A DNA stretch of 64,000 nucleotides from UMGS1124 sp045541255 (GTDB lineage Bacteria; Bacillota_I; Bacilli_A; RF39; UBA660): positions 62,001-126,000 of the forward strand of contig JAZQIU010000006.1 of NCBI GenBank assembly GCA_045541255.1, written 5' to 3'. The position numbers and the translations under genes are program-made. Position 1 is the first letter of the stretch. Each line of letters starts with the position of its first letter. This document shows positions 8,220 to 17,296 of this stretch, piece after piece. The notes beneath the pieces are model-generated. The model saw only the letters and a list, made by a program, of their open reading frames with translations, had not been told where the DNA came from and did no database searches.

Positions 8220-8998
8220 ATTTGGTAGCTATAAAATTTAAAAGTGATGGTAAAGCATATTATTTTGATAGTAATGAATTAAAATTAGAAAAAAATGAAT
8301 ATGTTTTAGTAGAAACTGAAAAAGGTGTACAATTAGGTATTGTAAGCGATATAGATATAGATACTGAAAAGTTAAATCTTAATAAAGAGTTGAAAAAAGT
8401 AATAAAAAAAGCTAGTAAAAGTGATTATGATTTATATTTAAAAAATTTAAAAGACGCTGAAATGGTTTTATTAGAGACTAGAAAAAAGATAGAAAAAGAA
8501 CAGATTCCTATGAGATTAGTTGATGCTATGTATACATTTGATAAAGAACAATTAATATTAAACTTTGTTGCTGATGAAAGAATTGATTTTAGAGATTTAG
8601 TAAAATATTTAGCTGCTAAATATAAGACACATATTGAATTACATCAAATGGGTGTTAGAGATAAAGCTAAAGAAATTGGTGGAATAGGACAATGTGGTAT
8701 GCCTTTATGTTGTAAAACATTTAAAGGTAATATGGATGGTATTTCTATAAACATGGCTAAGAATCAATGTATTTCTTTGAATCCTTCTAAAATTAATGGT
8801 TGTTGTGGTAGATTATTATGTTGTTTGTCATATGAGGATGAAGTTTATACAGAATTAAAGAAAGAGTTACCTAAAATAAATGAGGAAATAGAAATTGAAG
8901 GTAGTTTAGGTAAAGTAAAAAAAGTTGATTTATTGAAAAAGTTAGTTGTTGTAGATATTGATGGTGAAGAAAAAGTAGTTGATTATAATGTTGAATGA
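8216..8998 (+). CDS. ricT: Regulatory iron-sulfur protein RicT (PSP1 domain, YaaT)
   Basis: The 260-residue PSP1-domain protein carries the family's cysteine cluster: GGIGQCGMPLCC, a single Cys in NQC, and GCCGRLLCCLSYE. In B. subtilis RicT joins RicA and RicF in a complex that promotes RNase Y-dependent mRNA maturation, competence, biofilm formation and sporulation. The ATG overlaps the holB stop (ATGA), and the gene continues into yabB, matching the holB-yaaT-(yabA)-yabB order of B. subtilis with yabA missing. Confidence 0.93.
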   Translation: MNLVAIKFKSDGKAYYFDSNELKLEKNEYVLVETEKGVQLGIVSDIDIDTEKLNLNKELKKVIKKASKSDYDLYLKNLKDAEMVLLETRKKIEKEQIPMRLVDAMYTFDKEQLILNFVADERIDFRDLVKYLAAKYKTHIELHQMGVRDKAKEIGGIGQCGMPLCCKTFKGNMDGISINMAKNQCISLNPSKINGCCGRLLCCLSYEDEVYTELKKELPKINEEIEIEGSLGKVKKVDLLKKLVVVDIDGEEKVVDYNVE

Positions 8999-9665
8999 TT
9001 TATTAAATTATGAATTAAAAATATATCAGGAAGTAGATGCATTTAAGTTTTCCATTGATTCTGTGTTACTTGCAGAGTTTGTTAATATAAATTTTAGAGC
9101 AAAAAATATAATTGATTTTTGTAGTGGTAATGCTCCTATACCTATGATTCTATCTACTAAATTTAATAAAAATATAGTAGGAGTAGAAATACAGAAAGAT
9201 ATTTATAGTTTAGGTTTAAAGAGTATTGAGTATAATAAGATAGAAAATATTAAATTTTTAAATATGGATGTAAAAGAGTTGTCTAATTATTTTGATTATA
9301 AGTTTGATATAATTACTTGCAATCCTCCATATTTTAAGTATAATAATGATTCTATTATTAATATTAATAGTAGTAAAGCCATTGCAAGACATGAAATTAT
9401 GATAACTTTAGAAGATATTATATCTGTATCTTCTGAAATAATTAATGATAGTGGGGGTTTATATTTAGTTCATAGATGTGATAGATTAGTTGAAATATTA
9501 GATTTATTAAAAAAATATAACTTTGGTTTGAGGCGTTTACAATTTGTTTACGATAGTATGAATAGTCAATCATGTTTTTTATTAATAGAAGCTAAATATA
9601 AATGTAAAGATGACTTAAAAGTTTTAGAACCGTTGTATATTGATAAATATTTGGAGGGAAAATGA
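8988..9665 (+). CDS. yabB: tRNA1(Val) A37 N6-methyltransferase family protein (YabB)
   Basis: SAM-dependent methyltransferase of the TrmN6/YabB family, 225 residues. The opening YELKIYQEVDAFKFSIDSVLLAEF is characteristic, followed by a motif-I-like DFCSGNAPIPMIL for SAM and the catalytic NPPY at the amino-methyltransferase active site. I chose ATG 8988, which overlaps the 3' end of ricT; a TTG nine bases upstream is possible but less likely. It overlaps the pth start by four bases (ATGA). The exact tRNA target is inferred from the family. Confidence 0.88.
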   Translation: MLNDLLNYELKIYQEVDAFKFSIDSVLLAEFVNINFRAKNIIDFCSGNAPIPMILSTKFNKNIVGVEIQKDIYSLGLKSIEYNKIENIKFLNMDVKELSNYFDYKFDIITCNPPYFKYNNDSIININSSKAIARHEIMITLEDIISVSSEIINDSGGLYLVHRCDRLVEILDLLKKYNFGLRRLQFVYDSMNSQSCFLLIEAKYKCKDDLKVLEPLYIDKYLEGK

Positions 9666-10204
9666 AGTTAATAGTTGGTTTAGGGAATCCTGGTAAAGAA
9701 TATGTAAATACTCGTCATAATATTGGATTTATGTTAATTGATAAATATTTAGGTGATGTGAAATTTAAAGAAAAGTTTAATGGTCTATATTATGAAACTA
9801 ATAGTTTAGATAAAGTTATATTTTTAAAACCACAGACATTTATGAATAATTCAGGAGATTGTGTTGCTAAATTTGTTAATTATTATAATATTAAACCTGA
9901 AGATATTTTAGTTATTCAAGATGATTTAGATATAAATGTTGGTAAGTATAAATTTAAAATAAATAGTAGCAGTGGTGGACATAATGGTATAAAATCTATT
10001 ATTAATAACTTAGGTACTGAAAGTTTCTTTAGATTAAAGATTGGTATATCTAATTTGAGAAAAAAAGATGTTATCGACTTTGTCTTAGGTAAATTTAGTA
10101 AAGAAGAAATAAATAACATTAACTTTAACGAGTTGGTAAACGCAATTGATGATTTCATAAATTATGATTATAGTTATGTAATGAATAAATATAATGGAAA
10201 GTGA
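9662..10204 (+). CDS. pth: Peptidyl-tRNA hydrolase
   Basis: Releases peptides from prematurely dropped peptidyl-tRNA (called spoVC in B. subtilis). The 180-residue product has the family landmarks: GLGNPGKEYVNTRHNIGF with the catalytic His, KPQTFMNNSG, DDLDINVGK and SSGGHNGIKSI. Its ATG overlaps the yabB stop, and mfd starts seven bases after its end, as in the B. subtilis spoVC-mfd neighbourhood. Confidence 0.97.
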   Translation: MKLIVGLGNPGKEYVNTRHNIGFMLIDKYLGDVKFKEKFNGLYYETNSLDKVIFLKPQTFMNNSGDCVAKFVNYYNIKPEDILVIQDDLDINVGKYKFKINSSSGGHNGIKSIINNLGTESFFRLKIGISNLRKKDVIDFVLGKFSKEEINNINFNELVNAIDDFINYDYSYVMNKYNGK

Positions 10205-10210
10205 TTATAA

Positions 10211-13200
10211 ATGTTTAAAGAATTATTTGAGTATAAGAATAATTTAACAGTGTCAGGATTGAGTAATACATTAATTAATGAATATATTTTAAATTTTTAT
10301 GAAAATAATGAAAATGATTTATTAATTGTTGCTGATTCTTTATATGATGCTAATAAGATTTATAAAAGTATACATAAGATATGCAAAGATGTATACTTTT
10401 TTCCAATGGATGAATTTGCTACAGTTTTAGCTATATCAAGTTCTCCAGATTTAAAAATAATTCGTATTGATACTTTGAATCAATTAAAAAAGAAGAAAAA
10501 TATTGTTGTTACTAATTTAAGTGGATATTTAAAATATATAGATAAAAAGATAGATAACTTAAAAGTTGATTTTAATACTAAAAGAGAAGATTTATTAAAA
10601 TTTTTGAGTGATAATTCATATGTAAAAACAAATTTAGTTACTACTACAGGAGAATATGCGGTTAGAAACTTTATAATTGATTTATATCCTTTAAATTATG
10701 AAAACCCTATAAGAATTGAGTTTTTTGGTAGCGATATTGAATTAATTAGATTTTTTGATAGTGAAACACAAATATCTAATAAAAGTATAGATTGTTTTGA
10801 ACTATATAGTTTTAATGATAAAGTTAGTGAAAATAAAGAGAATATTATAAACAAATTGAATAATCCTTTTGTATTCTTTGTTGATTATAAAAAAATACAG
10901 AAGTCTTATAATGATTTTCAAGGTTCTAAAAATGAATTTGAAATAACTATAGATAATAATATTTTTAATGACTTTGAAAATATTGATGTGGAAAAAAAAA
11001 TATTTATTAACACTTTAGATGATGTACCAGTTTTAAAGGACATAAAAAAATATCAATCTATGGGAGTTATAAATTTTAATAATAGTTTTGATAAATTGGA
11101 ACAATATGTTAGAAATATCATAGATGATAAAATAGTAGTATTTATGTTAACTAATGAAAATTTAATTAATAAGCTAATAAGTATTTTTGGTAATGAAATA
11201 TCTTTTAATACTATTTTAAAAGGTAGAGTTAATATAATAAAGAAGGATATTGATGAAGGTTTTATTTTTGATGATTTAGTAGTTATATCTCAATATGATA
11301 TTGAAAATATTAAGAAACAATCTATATTTATAAATAAATATAATATTGGTAGAAAAATAAAAGGCTTTGAAGATTTAAAAAAAGGTGACTATGTAGTACA
11401 TGTTATACATGGAATTGGGCAATATCAAGGTCTTGTAACATTAGAAAAGAATAAGATAAAAAAAGATTATTTATTAATTAATTATGCTGGTAATGATAAA
11501 GTATATATTCCAGCACAAAAAATAGAAACTATTTATAAATATAGTGATGGAGATTCTAATGTTCCTACTTTAAATAGTTTAAGTAGTTCTAATTGGCAAA
11601 AAACTAAGGCTAGGGTTAGAACTAAGATTAAAGATATTTCTAATGAATTGATAAAATTATATGCTGAGAGAGAATTAGTAAGTGTTGAAAAGTATTTAAA
11701 TTTTCCTGAAGAATTAATATTTGCAAATGATTTTGAATATGATGAAACGCCTGATCAAATAAAGTGTATTAATGAAATTTATAAAGATTTAGAAAGTAAT
11801 AAACCTATGGATAGGTTGTTATGTGGAGATGTTGGTTTTGGTAAAACTGAAGTAGCTATGAGAGCTATGTTTAAAACAGCAATTAATAATAGACAGGTTG
11901 CTTATTTATGTCCTACAACTATCTTGGCCAAACAACAATATGAAAATTGTATTAAAAGATTTAGACATTTTCCTGTTAACATAGAATTATTAAATAGATT
12001 TACGTCAGTTAAAGATTTTTCAAGAATAAAAGAAGGTTTAAAAAAAGGAACTATAGATATTGTTATTGGTACGCATAAAGTATTAAATAAAGAAATAGAG
12101 TTTAAAAATTTAGGTTTACTTGTTATTGATGAAGAACAAAGATTTGGAGTATCTCAAAAAGAAAAAATAAAGCAAATGAAGAATAATGTAAATGTATTGA
12201 CATTATCAGCGACACCAATACCAAGAACTTTAAAACTTGCTATGAGTGGTGTTAAGGATATGTCAATTATTGATACCGCTCCTATTAATAGATATCCAGT
12301 TCAAACTTATGTTGTACCCGAAAATGATTATCTTTTAAAAGAAGCAATATATAAAGAATTGTCAAGAGATGGTCAAGTATATATTTTAAATAATAATATT
12401 GAAGCATTAGATAATGAATATACCAAAATAATACAATTAGTACCTGATGCAAAAGTTTGTATTGCACATGGTAGAATGGATAAAGATAAACTTAATGAAG
12501 TAATTAATGATTTTGTTGAAGGTAAATATAATGTTTTACTTTGTACAACTATTATTGAAACTGGAATAGATATACCTAATGTAAATACTTTGATTATTAA
12601 AAATGCTGATAGATTTGGACTTAGTCAACTATATCAAATTCGCGGTAGAGTTGGTCGAAGCGACAAAATTGCTTACGCTTATATGATGTATGAGAAAAAT
12701 AAAATGTTGAATGATATTGCTGTTAAAAGATTGCAAACTATTAGAGATTTTACTGAATTAGGTAGCGGTTATAAAATAGCTATGAGAGATCTTTCAATTA
12801 GAGGAGCAGGGGAATTATTAGGGAGTACTCAGTCTGGTTTTATAAGTTCTATTGGAATTGATTTATATATGGATATGGTTAATGAAGAGATAAATAGGAT
12901 AAAAGGAATTGAAGTTGAAGAAAAAGAAATTGATGAAAAAACTTTATTAGATGTTAATACTTCTATTTCAACAGATTATGTAGATGACGAATCTTTACGA
13001 ATTGAAATACATAAGTTAATTAATGAGATATATTCTAAGGAATCTTTCGAAAAAGTTAAAAACGAAATAGAAGATAGATTTGGTAAGGTTAATGATGATA
13101 TTGTAAATTATATGTATGAAGAATGGTTTCAAAAAGAAGCTAAGAGTCTAAATATAGATAATATTAAGTATATTGGAAATAATGTAGAAATAGAGTTTCC

Positions 13201-13393
13201 TGAAGAGGTTTCTAATAATATAGATGGAGAAAAATTATTTTTACAAATATACAGTATTAATTCTAAATTTAAATTAAAATATTTTAATAAAAAGATTATT
13301 ATTTCTTTAAATATTGTAAATAGAAATGGAGATTATGTAAAAGATTTATTAGATTTAATTTTATTAATAAAATCCTGTATAAAAGAAGGATAA
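10211..13393 (+). CDS. mfd: Transcription-repair coupling factor Mfd
   Basis: Removes RNA polymerase stalled at lesions and recruits UvrA. At 1060 residues it is a little shorter than the usual 1150-1180. Parts in order: a degenerate UvrB-like N-terminal module, the RNA-polymerase-interacting domain (GDYVVHVIHGIGQYQG), the translocase with Walker A LCGDVGFGKTEVAMR, DEEQRFGV (Walker B), LSATPIPRTL, TTIIETGIDIPNVNT and QIRGRVGRS, then the C-terminal TRCF domain. It sits between pth and spoVT exactly as in B. subtilis. Confidence 0.97.
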   Translation: MFKELFEYKNNLTVSGLSNTLINEYILNFYENNENDLLIVADSLYDANKIYKSIHKICKDVYFFPMDEFATVLAISSSPDLKIIRIDTLNQLKKKKNIVVTNLSGYLKYIDKKIDNLKVDFNTKREDLLKFLSDNSYVKTNLVTTTGEYAVRNFIIDLYPLNYENPIRIEFFGSDIELIRFFDSETQISNKSIDCFELYSFNDKVSENKENIINKLNNPFVFFVDYKKIQKSYNDFQGSKNEFEITIDNNIFNDFENIDVEKKIFINTLDDVPVLKDIKKYQSMGVINFNNSFDKLEQYVRNIIDDKIVVFMLTNENLINKLISIFGNEISFNTILKGRVNIIKKDIDEGFIFDDLVVISQYDIENIKKQSIFINKYNIGRKIKGFEDLKKGDYVVHVIHGIGQYQGLVTLEKNKIKKDYLLINYAGNDKVYIPAQKIETIYKYSDGDSNVPTLNSLSSSNWQKTKARVRTKIKDISNELIKLYAERELVSVEKYLNFPEELIFANDFEYDETPDQIKCINEIYKDLESNKPMDRLLCGDVGFGKTEVAMRAMFKTAINNRQVAYLCPTTILAKQQYENCIKRFRHFPVNIELLNRFTSVKDFSRIKEGLKKGTIDIVIGTHKVLNKEIEFKNLGLLVIDEEQRFGVSQKEKIKQMKNNVNVLTLSATPIPRTLKLAMSGVKDMSIIDTAPINRYPVQTYVVPENDYLLKEAIYKELSRDGQVYILNNNIEALDNEYTKIIQLVPDAKVCIAHGRMDKDKLNEVINDFVEGKYNVLLCTTIIETGIDIPNVNTLIIKNADRFGLSQLYQIRGRVGRSDKIAYAYMMYEKNKMLNDIAVKRLQTIRDFTELGSGYKIAMRDLSIRGAGELLGSTQSGFISSIGIDLYMDMVNEEINRIKGIEVEEKEIDEKTLLDVNTSISTDYVDDESLRIEIHKLINEIYSKESFEKVKNEIEDRFGKVNDDIVNYMYEEWFQKEAKSLNIDNIKYIGNNVEIEFPEEVSNNIDGEKLFLQIYSINSKFKLKYFNKKIIISLNIVNRNGDYVKDLLDLILLIKSCIKEG

Positions 13394-13422
13394 AAAATCA
13401 TACTAATATTGGTGAAATCTTC

Positions 13423-13896
13423 ATGAATAATAATTTATTTAAGAAAAGAATTGATGAGTTAGGAAGAATTGTAATTCCTAAACAAATACGAAATACTTTT
13501 AAAATAAAAAATTTTGATGAATTAGAAATGTTCGTTGATAAAGATAGTATTATATTGAAAAAAAGTATTGGTATTGAAATGTATAAAGAAAAGTTAGAAA
13601 GATTGTTATTGTTTATAAAAAAATATGTTGATTTTGATATTTTAATTACTGAAAAACAAAAAGTTATAGTTTCTACAAAACAAGAAATCAAGAGTAATGA
13701 TGAAATAGTTATAGAAAATATTGAGGGAAATATCAGTATAGTAGTAAAAGATAATGATAAGTATAATGTTTCTTTTTTGCCAATAATAATTGATAGTAAT
13801 AATATTGGAGAACTTTATTTTATAAATCAAGATAAAAGTTTAGATGATAATATTCAAAAACAAATTAGAGAACTAATTATTAATTTAATAAATTAG
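13423..13896 (+). CDS. spoVT: SpoVT-like AbrB-family sporulation regulator
   Basis: 157 residues. The N-terminal AbrB/SpoVT swapped-hairpin DNA-binding domain (RIDELGRIVIPKQIRNTFKI, then ELEMFVD and IILKK) is followed by a GAF-like C-terminal domain of about 95 residues, the two-part architecture of SpoVT (178 residues in B. subtilis). SpoVT tunes sigma-G-dependent genes in the forespore. Location directly after mfd is conserved. ATG 13423 follows GGTGAAAT. The gene ends in a strong terminator. Generic AbrB is less likely because of the GAF half. Confidence 0.87.
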   Translation: MNNNLFKKRIDELGRIVIPKQIRNTFKIKNFDELEMFVDKDSIILKKSIGIEMYKEKLERLLLFIKKYVDFDILITEKQKVIVSTKQEIKSNDEIVIENIEGNISIVVKDNDKYNVSFLPIIIDSNNIGELYFINQDKSLDDNIQKQIRELIINLIN

Positions 13897-13917
13897 CATA
13901 GAAATATGCTTTTTTTT
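13895..13917 (+). terminator. Intrinsic terminator after spoVT
   Basis: AGCATA-GAAA-TATGCT hairpin followed by a run of T, overlapping the spoVT stop. Confidence 0.85.
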
Positions 13918-13947
13918 GTTATATAATTTTTTGTGGAAGTGATATAT

Positions 13948-14697
13948 ATGTTAACAGATACTCATTGTCATATTTATAAAGAATATTATGAAGATATAGA
14001 TAATTTGATGGTAGAAATAGAAAAAAGTGGAGTTAATCGTGTTATAAATAATGCTTGTAGTTATGAAAGTTGTTTAGAGGTATTAGAATTATCTGCTAAG
14101 TATAATAATATGTATTGTGTTTTGGGATTACATCCTGGTGAGAATTTAGATGAAATAGATAAAGTTTTAGAATTATTAAATGAAAATCTTTATAATGATA
14201 AAGTTATTGGAGTAGGAGAAATTGGTTTAGATTATTTTTATACTAAGGAAAATAAAGATGATCAAATTGCTGTTTTAAAAAGACAGTTGGAATTTGCAGA
14301 AAAAAATAATTTACCTGTTGTTATTCATAGTAGAGAAGCGACTGGAGATATGTTAGAAATATTGAAACATTATAAAATAAAAGGTGTTATTCATTGTTTT
14401 AATGGTAGTGTAGAAGTTGCTAGAGAATATATAAAAATAGGATATAAGTTAGGAATAAATGGAGTTGTAACTTTTAAAAATTGCAAGTTAATTGATGTTA
14501 TAAAAGAAATAGGTGTTGATGAATTGGTTTATGAAACTGATAGTCCTTATTTAACGCCGGTTCCATTTAGAAGTCTTAAGAATGATCCTAGTTATACTAA
14601 TTATGTTGTTGATTATATTGCTGAAAATATGAGTATTAATAGAGAAAAATTGGTTGAAATTAGCAATAGAAATATACATGATATTTTTGACATCTAG
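13948..14697 (+). CDS. tatD: TatD-family metal-dependent deoxyribonuclease
   Basis: Two-metal TIM-barrel hydrolase, 249 residues. Metal-binding and family motifs are visible: DTHCHIY at the N-terminus, GLHPGE, GEIGLDYFYTKE, VIHSREATGD, IHCFNGS and ETDSPYLTPVPFR. I chose ATG 13948, preceded by GGAAGTGAT; an upstream in-frame GTG at 13933 would precede that ribosome binding site. It corresponds to B. subtilis yabD, which is likewise followed by the 3D-domain gene yabE. Members act as 3'-5' exonucleases in repair or RNA processing; the exact role here is unknown. Confidence 0.93.
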   Translation: MLTDTHCHIYKEYYEDIDNLMVEIEKSGVNRVINNACSYESCLEVLELSAKYNNMYCVLGLHPGENLDEIDKVLELLNENLYNDKVIGVGEIGLDYFYTKENKDDQIAVLKRQLEFAEKNNLPVVIHSREATGDMLEILKHYKIKGVIHCFNGSVEVAREYIKIGYKLGINGVVTFKNCKLIDVIKEIGVDELVYETDSPYLTPVPFRSLKNDPSYTNYVVDYIAENMSINREKLVEISNRNIHDIFDI

Positions 14698-14739
14698 TTT
14701 TATACATGATATATTATAAGTATTAATGAAGGTGATATT

Positions 14740-15270
14740 TTGAAATATATCAGTAGAGTTTTTAAAATATTAGTTATTATAATAGCTATATTTGGTATAA
14801 GTAAAATAAATGTTGAAAAAGACAATGGTGTAGTATTTAATGACAACAATAATAAAGTTTTAGATTTAACTGCTATGGCTGTTAAGATGGAAGAAATTAG
14901 AATGCAAGATTTGTATTATCCATTAGATACTTATGTAGGGGATTTAACTGGTTATGTTGCTGATTGTCCTTTATGTGGAGGTACTTTAGGTTGTACTGGG
15001 CAAAATGTTTTGACAAATAGAATTACAACTTATGAAGATAAAGATTATGGTAAAGTTGATATTATGGCATCTTCTACTAGTCTAAAGTGCGGTTCTATTG
15101 TTCAATTTAATTTAAATGGAGAAAAAAGAACTGCAATTGTTCTTGATAGAGGTGTAACTGGGACTAATTTAGATTTATTAGTAAGTAGCGAGGATGAAGC
15201 TTATTCAATAGGTAGAAGAAATATAACTTATGATGTTTTAAGATTTGGATGGTCAAGAAGCAATTCATGA
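14740..15270 (+). CDS. Exported 3D-domain protein (YabE-like)
   Basis: 176 residues with a TTG start after AAGGTGAT. An N-terminal hydrophobic segment (about 7-21) looks like a signal anchor. The C-terminal half carries a 3D domain: the aspartates are seen in KVDIMASS, VLDRGVTG and NLDLLVSSEDEA. 3D domains resemble the lytic-transglycosylase fold of MltA and occur in YabE, YocH and YuiC, so a role in wall or spore peptidoglycan remodelling is inferred. Position between tatD and rsmA equals yabE, but the long YabE repeat region is absent. The domain is preceded by an unusual cysteine cluster (CPLCGGTLGC). Confidence 0.78.
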   Translation: MKYISRVFKILVIIIAIFGISKINVEKDNGVVFNDNNNKVLDLTAMAVKMEEIRMQDLYYPLDTYVGDLTGYVADCPLCGGTLGCTGQNVLTNRITTYEDKDYGKVDIMASSTSLKCGSIVQFNLNGEKRTAIVLDRGVTGTNLDLLVSSEDEAYSIGRRNITYDVLRFGWSRSNS

Positions 15271-15286
15271 TTTTTTAGGGGACTTT

Positions 15287-16060
15287 ATGGAAAAACATAA
15301 TTTTAAGAAAAAATATGGACAAAACTTTTTAAAGAATGATGCTATTTTAGTTAAAATAGTATCTTCTTTTGAATGTGATAAAACTTCAAAAATAATTGAA
15401 GTTGGTCCAGGTGATGGCGCGTTAACAAAGCAATTGGTAAAAAAAGAAGTACCTGTTTTTTCTTTTGAAATAGATGAATCTTTAAAACAATATTTAGATA
15501 AAATTGATGCTTCTAATTTAAATGTAATTTATGGCGATTTCTTAGCGGTAAGTTTAAAAGAATATTTTAGTGAAAAAGATAAATTATTTGTTATTGCAAA
15601 CATTCCATATTACATTACAACTCCTATTATTACTAAGTTTATAGAAGAAAAATATATTCCAGAAGTAATGGTTTTGATGGTACAAAAAGAGGTTGCAGAA
15701 CGTTTAAGCGCTAAACCAAAAACATCTACTTATGGTGCAATAACTGCAATACTTAATTATTACTTTGATATAGAATATTTATTTACAGTGGGTAGAAAAG
15801 AGTTTTATCCAGTACCAAATGTAGATAGCGCAATAATAAGATTAGTTAGGAAAAAGTATACGATAGATTGTGATTTTGAAAAATATAAAAAATTAGTTAA
15901 TGATGCATTTAAACAAAAGCGTAAGAATTTAAAGAATAATTTAAAAAATTATAATATTATTAAAATAGAAGAAATACTAAAAAAATATAATTTTAATCTG
16001 AGTAATAGGGCAGAAGAATTAGGTTTTGAAGTTTTTGTAGAAATTTGTAATAATTTATAA
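15287..16060 (+). CDS. rsmA: 16S rRNA dimethyladenosine transferase RsmA (KsgA)
   Basis: Dimethylates the two adjacent adenosines at the 3' end of 16S rRNA. 257 residues from ATG 15287, which follows AGGGGAC; the upstream in-frame ATG at 15245 lies inside the preceding gene and has no ribosome binding site. Landmarks: KKYGQNFLKN, the SAM motif IEVGPGDGALT, the acidic EID after strand 2, and the catalytic NIPYYITTPI. The rnmV gene that precedes ksgA in B. subtilis is missing. Confidence 0.95.
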   Translation: MEKHNFKKKYGQNFLKNDAILVKIVSSFECDKTSKIIEVGPGDGALTKQLVKKEVPVFSFEIDESLKQYLDKIDASNLNVIYGDFLAVSLKEYFSEKDKLFVIANIPYYITTPIITKFIEEKYIPEVMVLMVQKEVAERLSAKPKTSTYGAITAILNYYFDIEYLFTVGRKEFYPVPNVDSAIIRLVRKKYTIDCDFEKYKKLVNDAFKQKRKNLKNNLKNYNIIKIEEILKKYNFNLSNRAEELGFEVFVEICNNL

Positions 16061-16080
16061 TAGTTATTGAGGTGGTTAAA

Positions 16081-17244
16081 ATGGTTGAAAAAGAAATAAG
16101 TGAAATATTAAGTCAATTTGATATAGATGGTGTTTTAATTAATACTCCATCTAGTAAGAATAATGGAAATATAAATAAAACATTTGTTGCAACATATGAG
16201 ATGGCTGATGGGGCAATAAAACATTTTATATTTCAAAAAATAAATACTACTGTATTTAAAGAACCATATAAATTGATGCAAAACATAAAGAATGTTACTG
16301 AGTGGATAGAAAAAAAAGCAAATTTTTCAGGAGATGAAACTCATCCTTGTTTAAGAGTTATTCCTACTAAAAATCACAAATTGTTGGCAACATTACCTGA
16401 TGAAAATGGAGAAAAACAATATTATAGGGCTTATAATTGTATTGAAAATTCAATCTCTTATGATGTTTCTACAGATAAAAATGTTATTTATAATGCCGGA
16501 AAAGCTTTTGGGCATTTTCAAAAAATGTTGTTTGATTTTCCAATAGATAATTTAGAAGAAACTATTGCTGATTTTCATAATACTCCTAAAAGATATGTAA
16601 ATTTTTTGAAGGATGTTCAATTAGATGTTTGTGATAGAGTAGAGGAAGTTGCTAATGAAATTGTCTTTGTTTTAAAAAATGCATGGTGCGCTTCAATTAT
16701 TACTAGTTTAATGGAAAAGGGTAGTATACCAGTAAGAGTAACACATAATGATACTAAAGTTAATAATGTTATGTTACATGAAGAAACTGGAGAGTATTTA
16801 ACTGTAATTGATTTAGATACAGTTATGTTAGGTAGTTCTTTATATGATTTTGGTGATGGTGTAAGAAGTGCGTGCGCAAATGCACTAGAAGATGAGACAG
16901 ATTTAAGTAAAGTATTTTTAAGATTAGATTTGTTTGAAGCTTATACAGATGGATATTTAAGCGAAATGGCTCCTTACTTAACAGAAGATGAAGTATGTAA
17001 TATGGCAGAATCTATAGAAGTTATCACATTTGAATTAGGTTTAAGATTTTTAAATGATTACATTAATGGTGATACATATTTTAAAACTAATTATGATAAA
17101 CATAATTTGGATAGAGCTCGAAATCAATTTAAATTATTAAGTGATATACAATATAAGAGAAATCATATTGATAATTATATAATGAAAAAGTATAAAGAAT
17201 ATAAAGATAAAGATGTTCCTAAAAAATTAGAATTAAAACCATAA
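16081..17244 (+). CDS. Aminoglycoside-phosphotransferase-fold kinase, N-acetylhexosamine 1-kinase-like
   Basis: 387 residues. The kinase-fold catalytic loop is HNDTKVNNVM and the metal-binding segment is IDLDTVMLGSSLYDFGDGVR; both closely resemble the NahK (N-acetylhexosamine 1-kinase) branch rather than antibiotic-resistance enzymes. NahK phosphorylates GlcNAc or GalNAc at C1 for salvage into UDP-sugars. ATG 16081 is chosen because GAGGTGG lies just upstream; an upstream GTG falls in that site. It interrupts the ancestral ksgA-yabG pair and ends in its own terminator. A nucleotidyltransferase that could act on the sugar phosphate is at 46622. The substrate is inference. Confidence 0.72.
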   Translation: MVEKEISEILSQFDIDGVLINTPSSKNNGNINKTFVATYEMADGAIKHFIFQKINTTVFKEPYKLMQNIKNVTEWIEKKANFSGDETHPCLRVIPTKNHKLLATLPDENGEKQYYRAYNCIENSISYDVSTDKNVIYNAGKAFGHFQKMLFDFPIDNLEETIADFHNTPKRYVNFLKDVQLDVCDRVEEVANEIVFVLKNAWCASIITSLMEKGSIPVRVTHNDTKVNNVMLHEETGEYLTVIDLDTVMLGSSLYDFGDGVRSACANALEDETDLSKVFLRLDLFEAYTDGYLSEMAPYLTEDEVCNMAESIEVITFELGLRFLNDYINGDTYFKTNYDKHNLDRARNQFKLLSDIQYKRNHIDNYIMKKYKEYKDKDVPKKLELKP

Positions 17245-17274
17245 GATAAAATGTTATATTTTGTCTTTTTTTTT
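17244..17274 (+). terminator. Intrinsic terminator after the NahK-like gene
   Basis: AGATAAAAT (17244-17252) pairs with ATTTTGTCT (17258-17266), including one G-T pair, and is followed by a T-rich run. Confidence 0.75.
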
Positions 17275-17296
17275 ATATAATTAATTGGTGATATAT

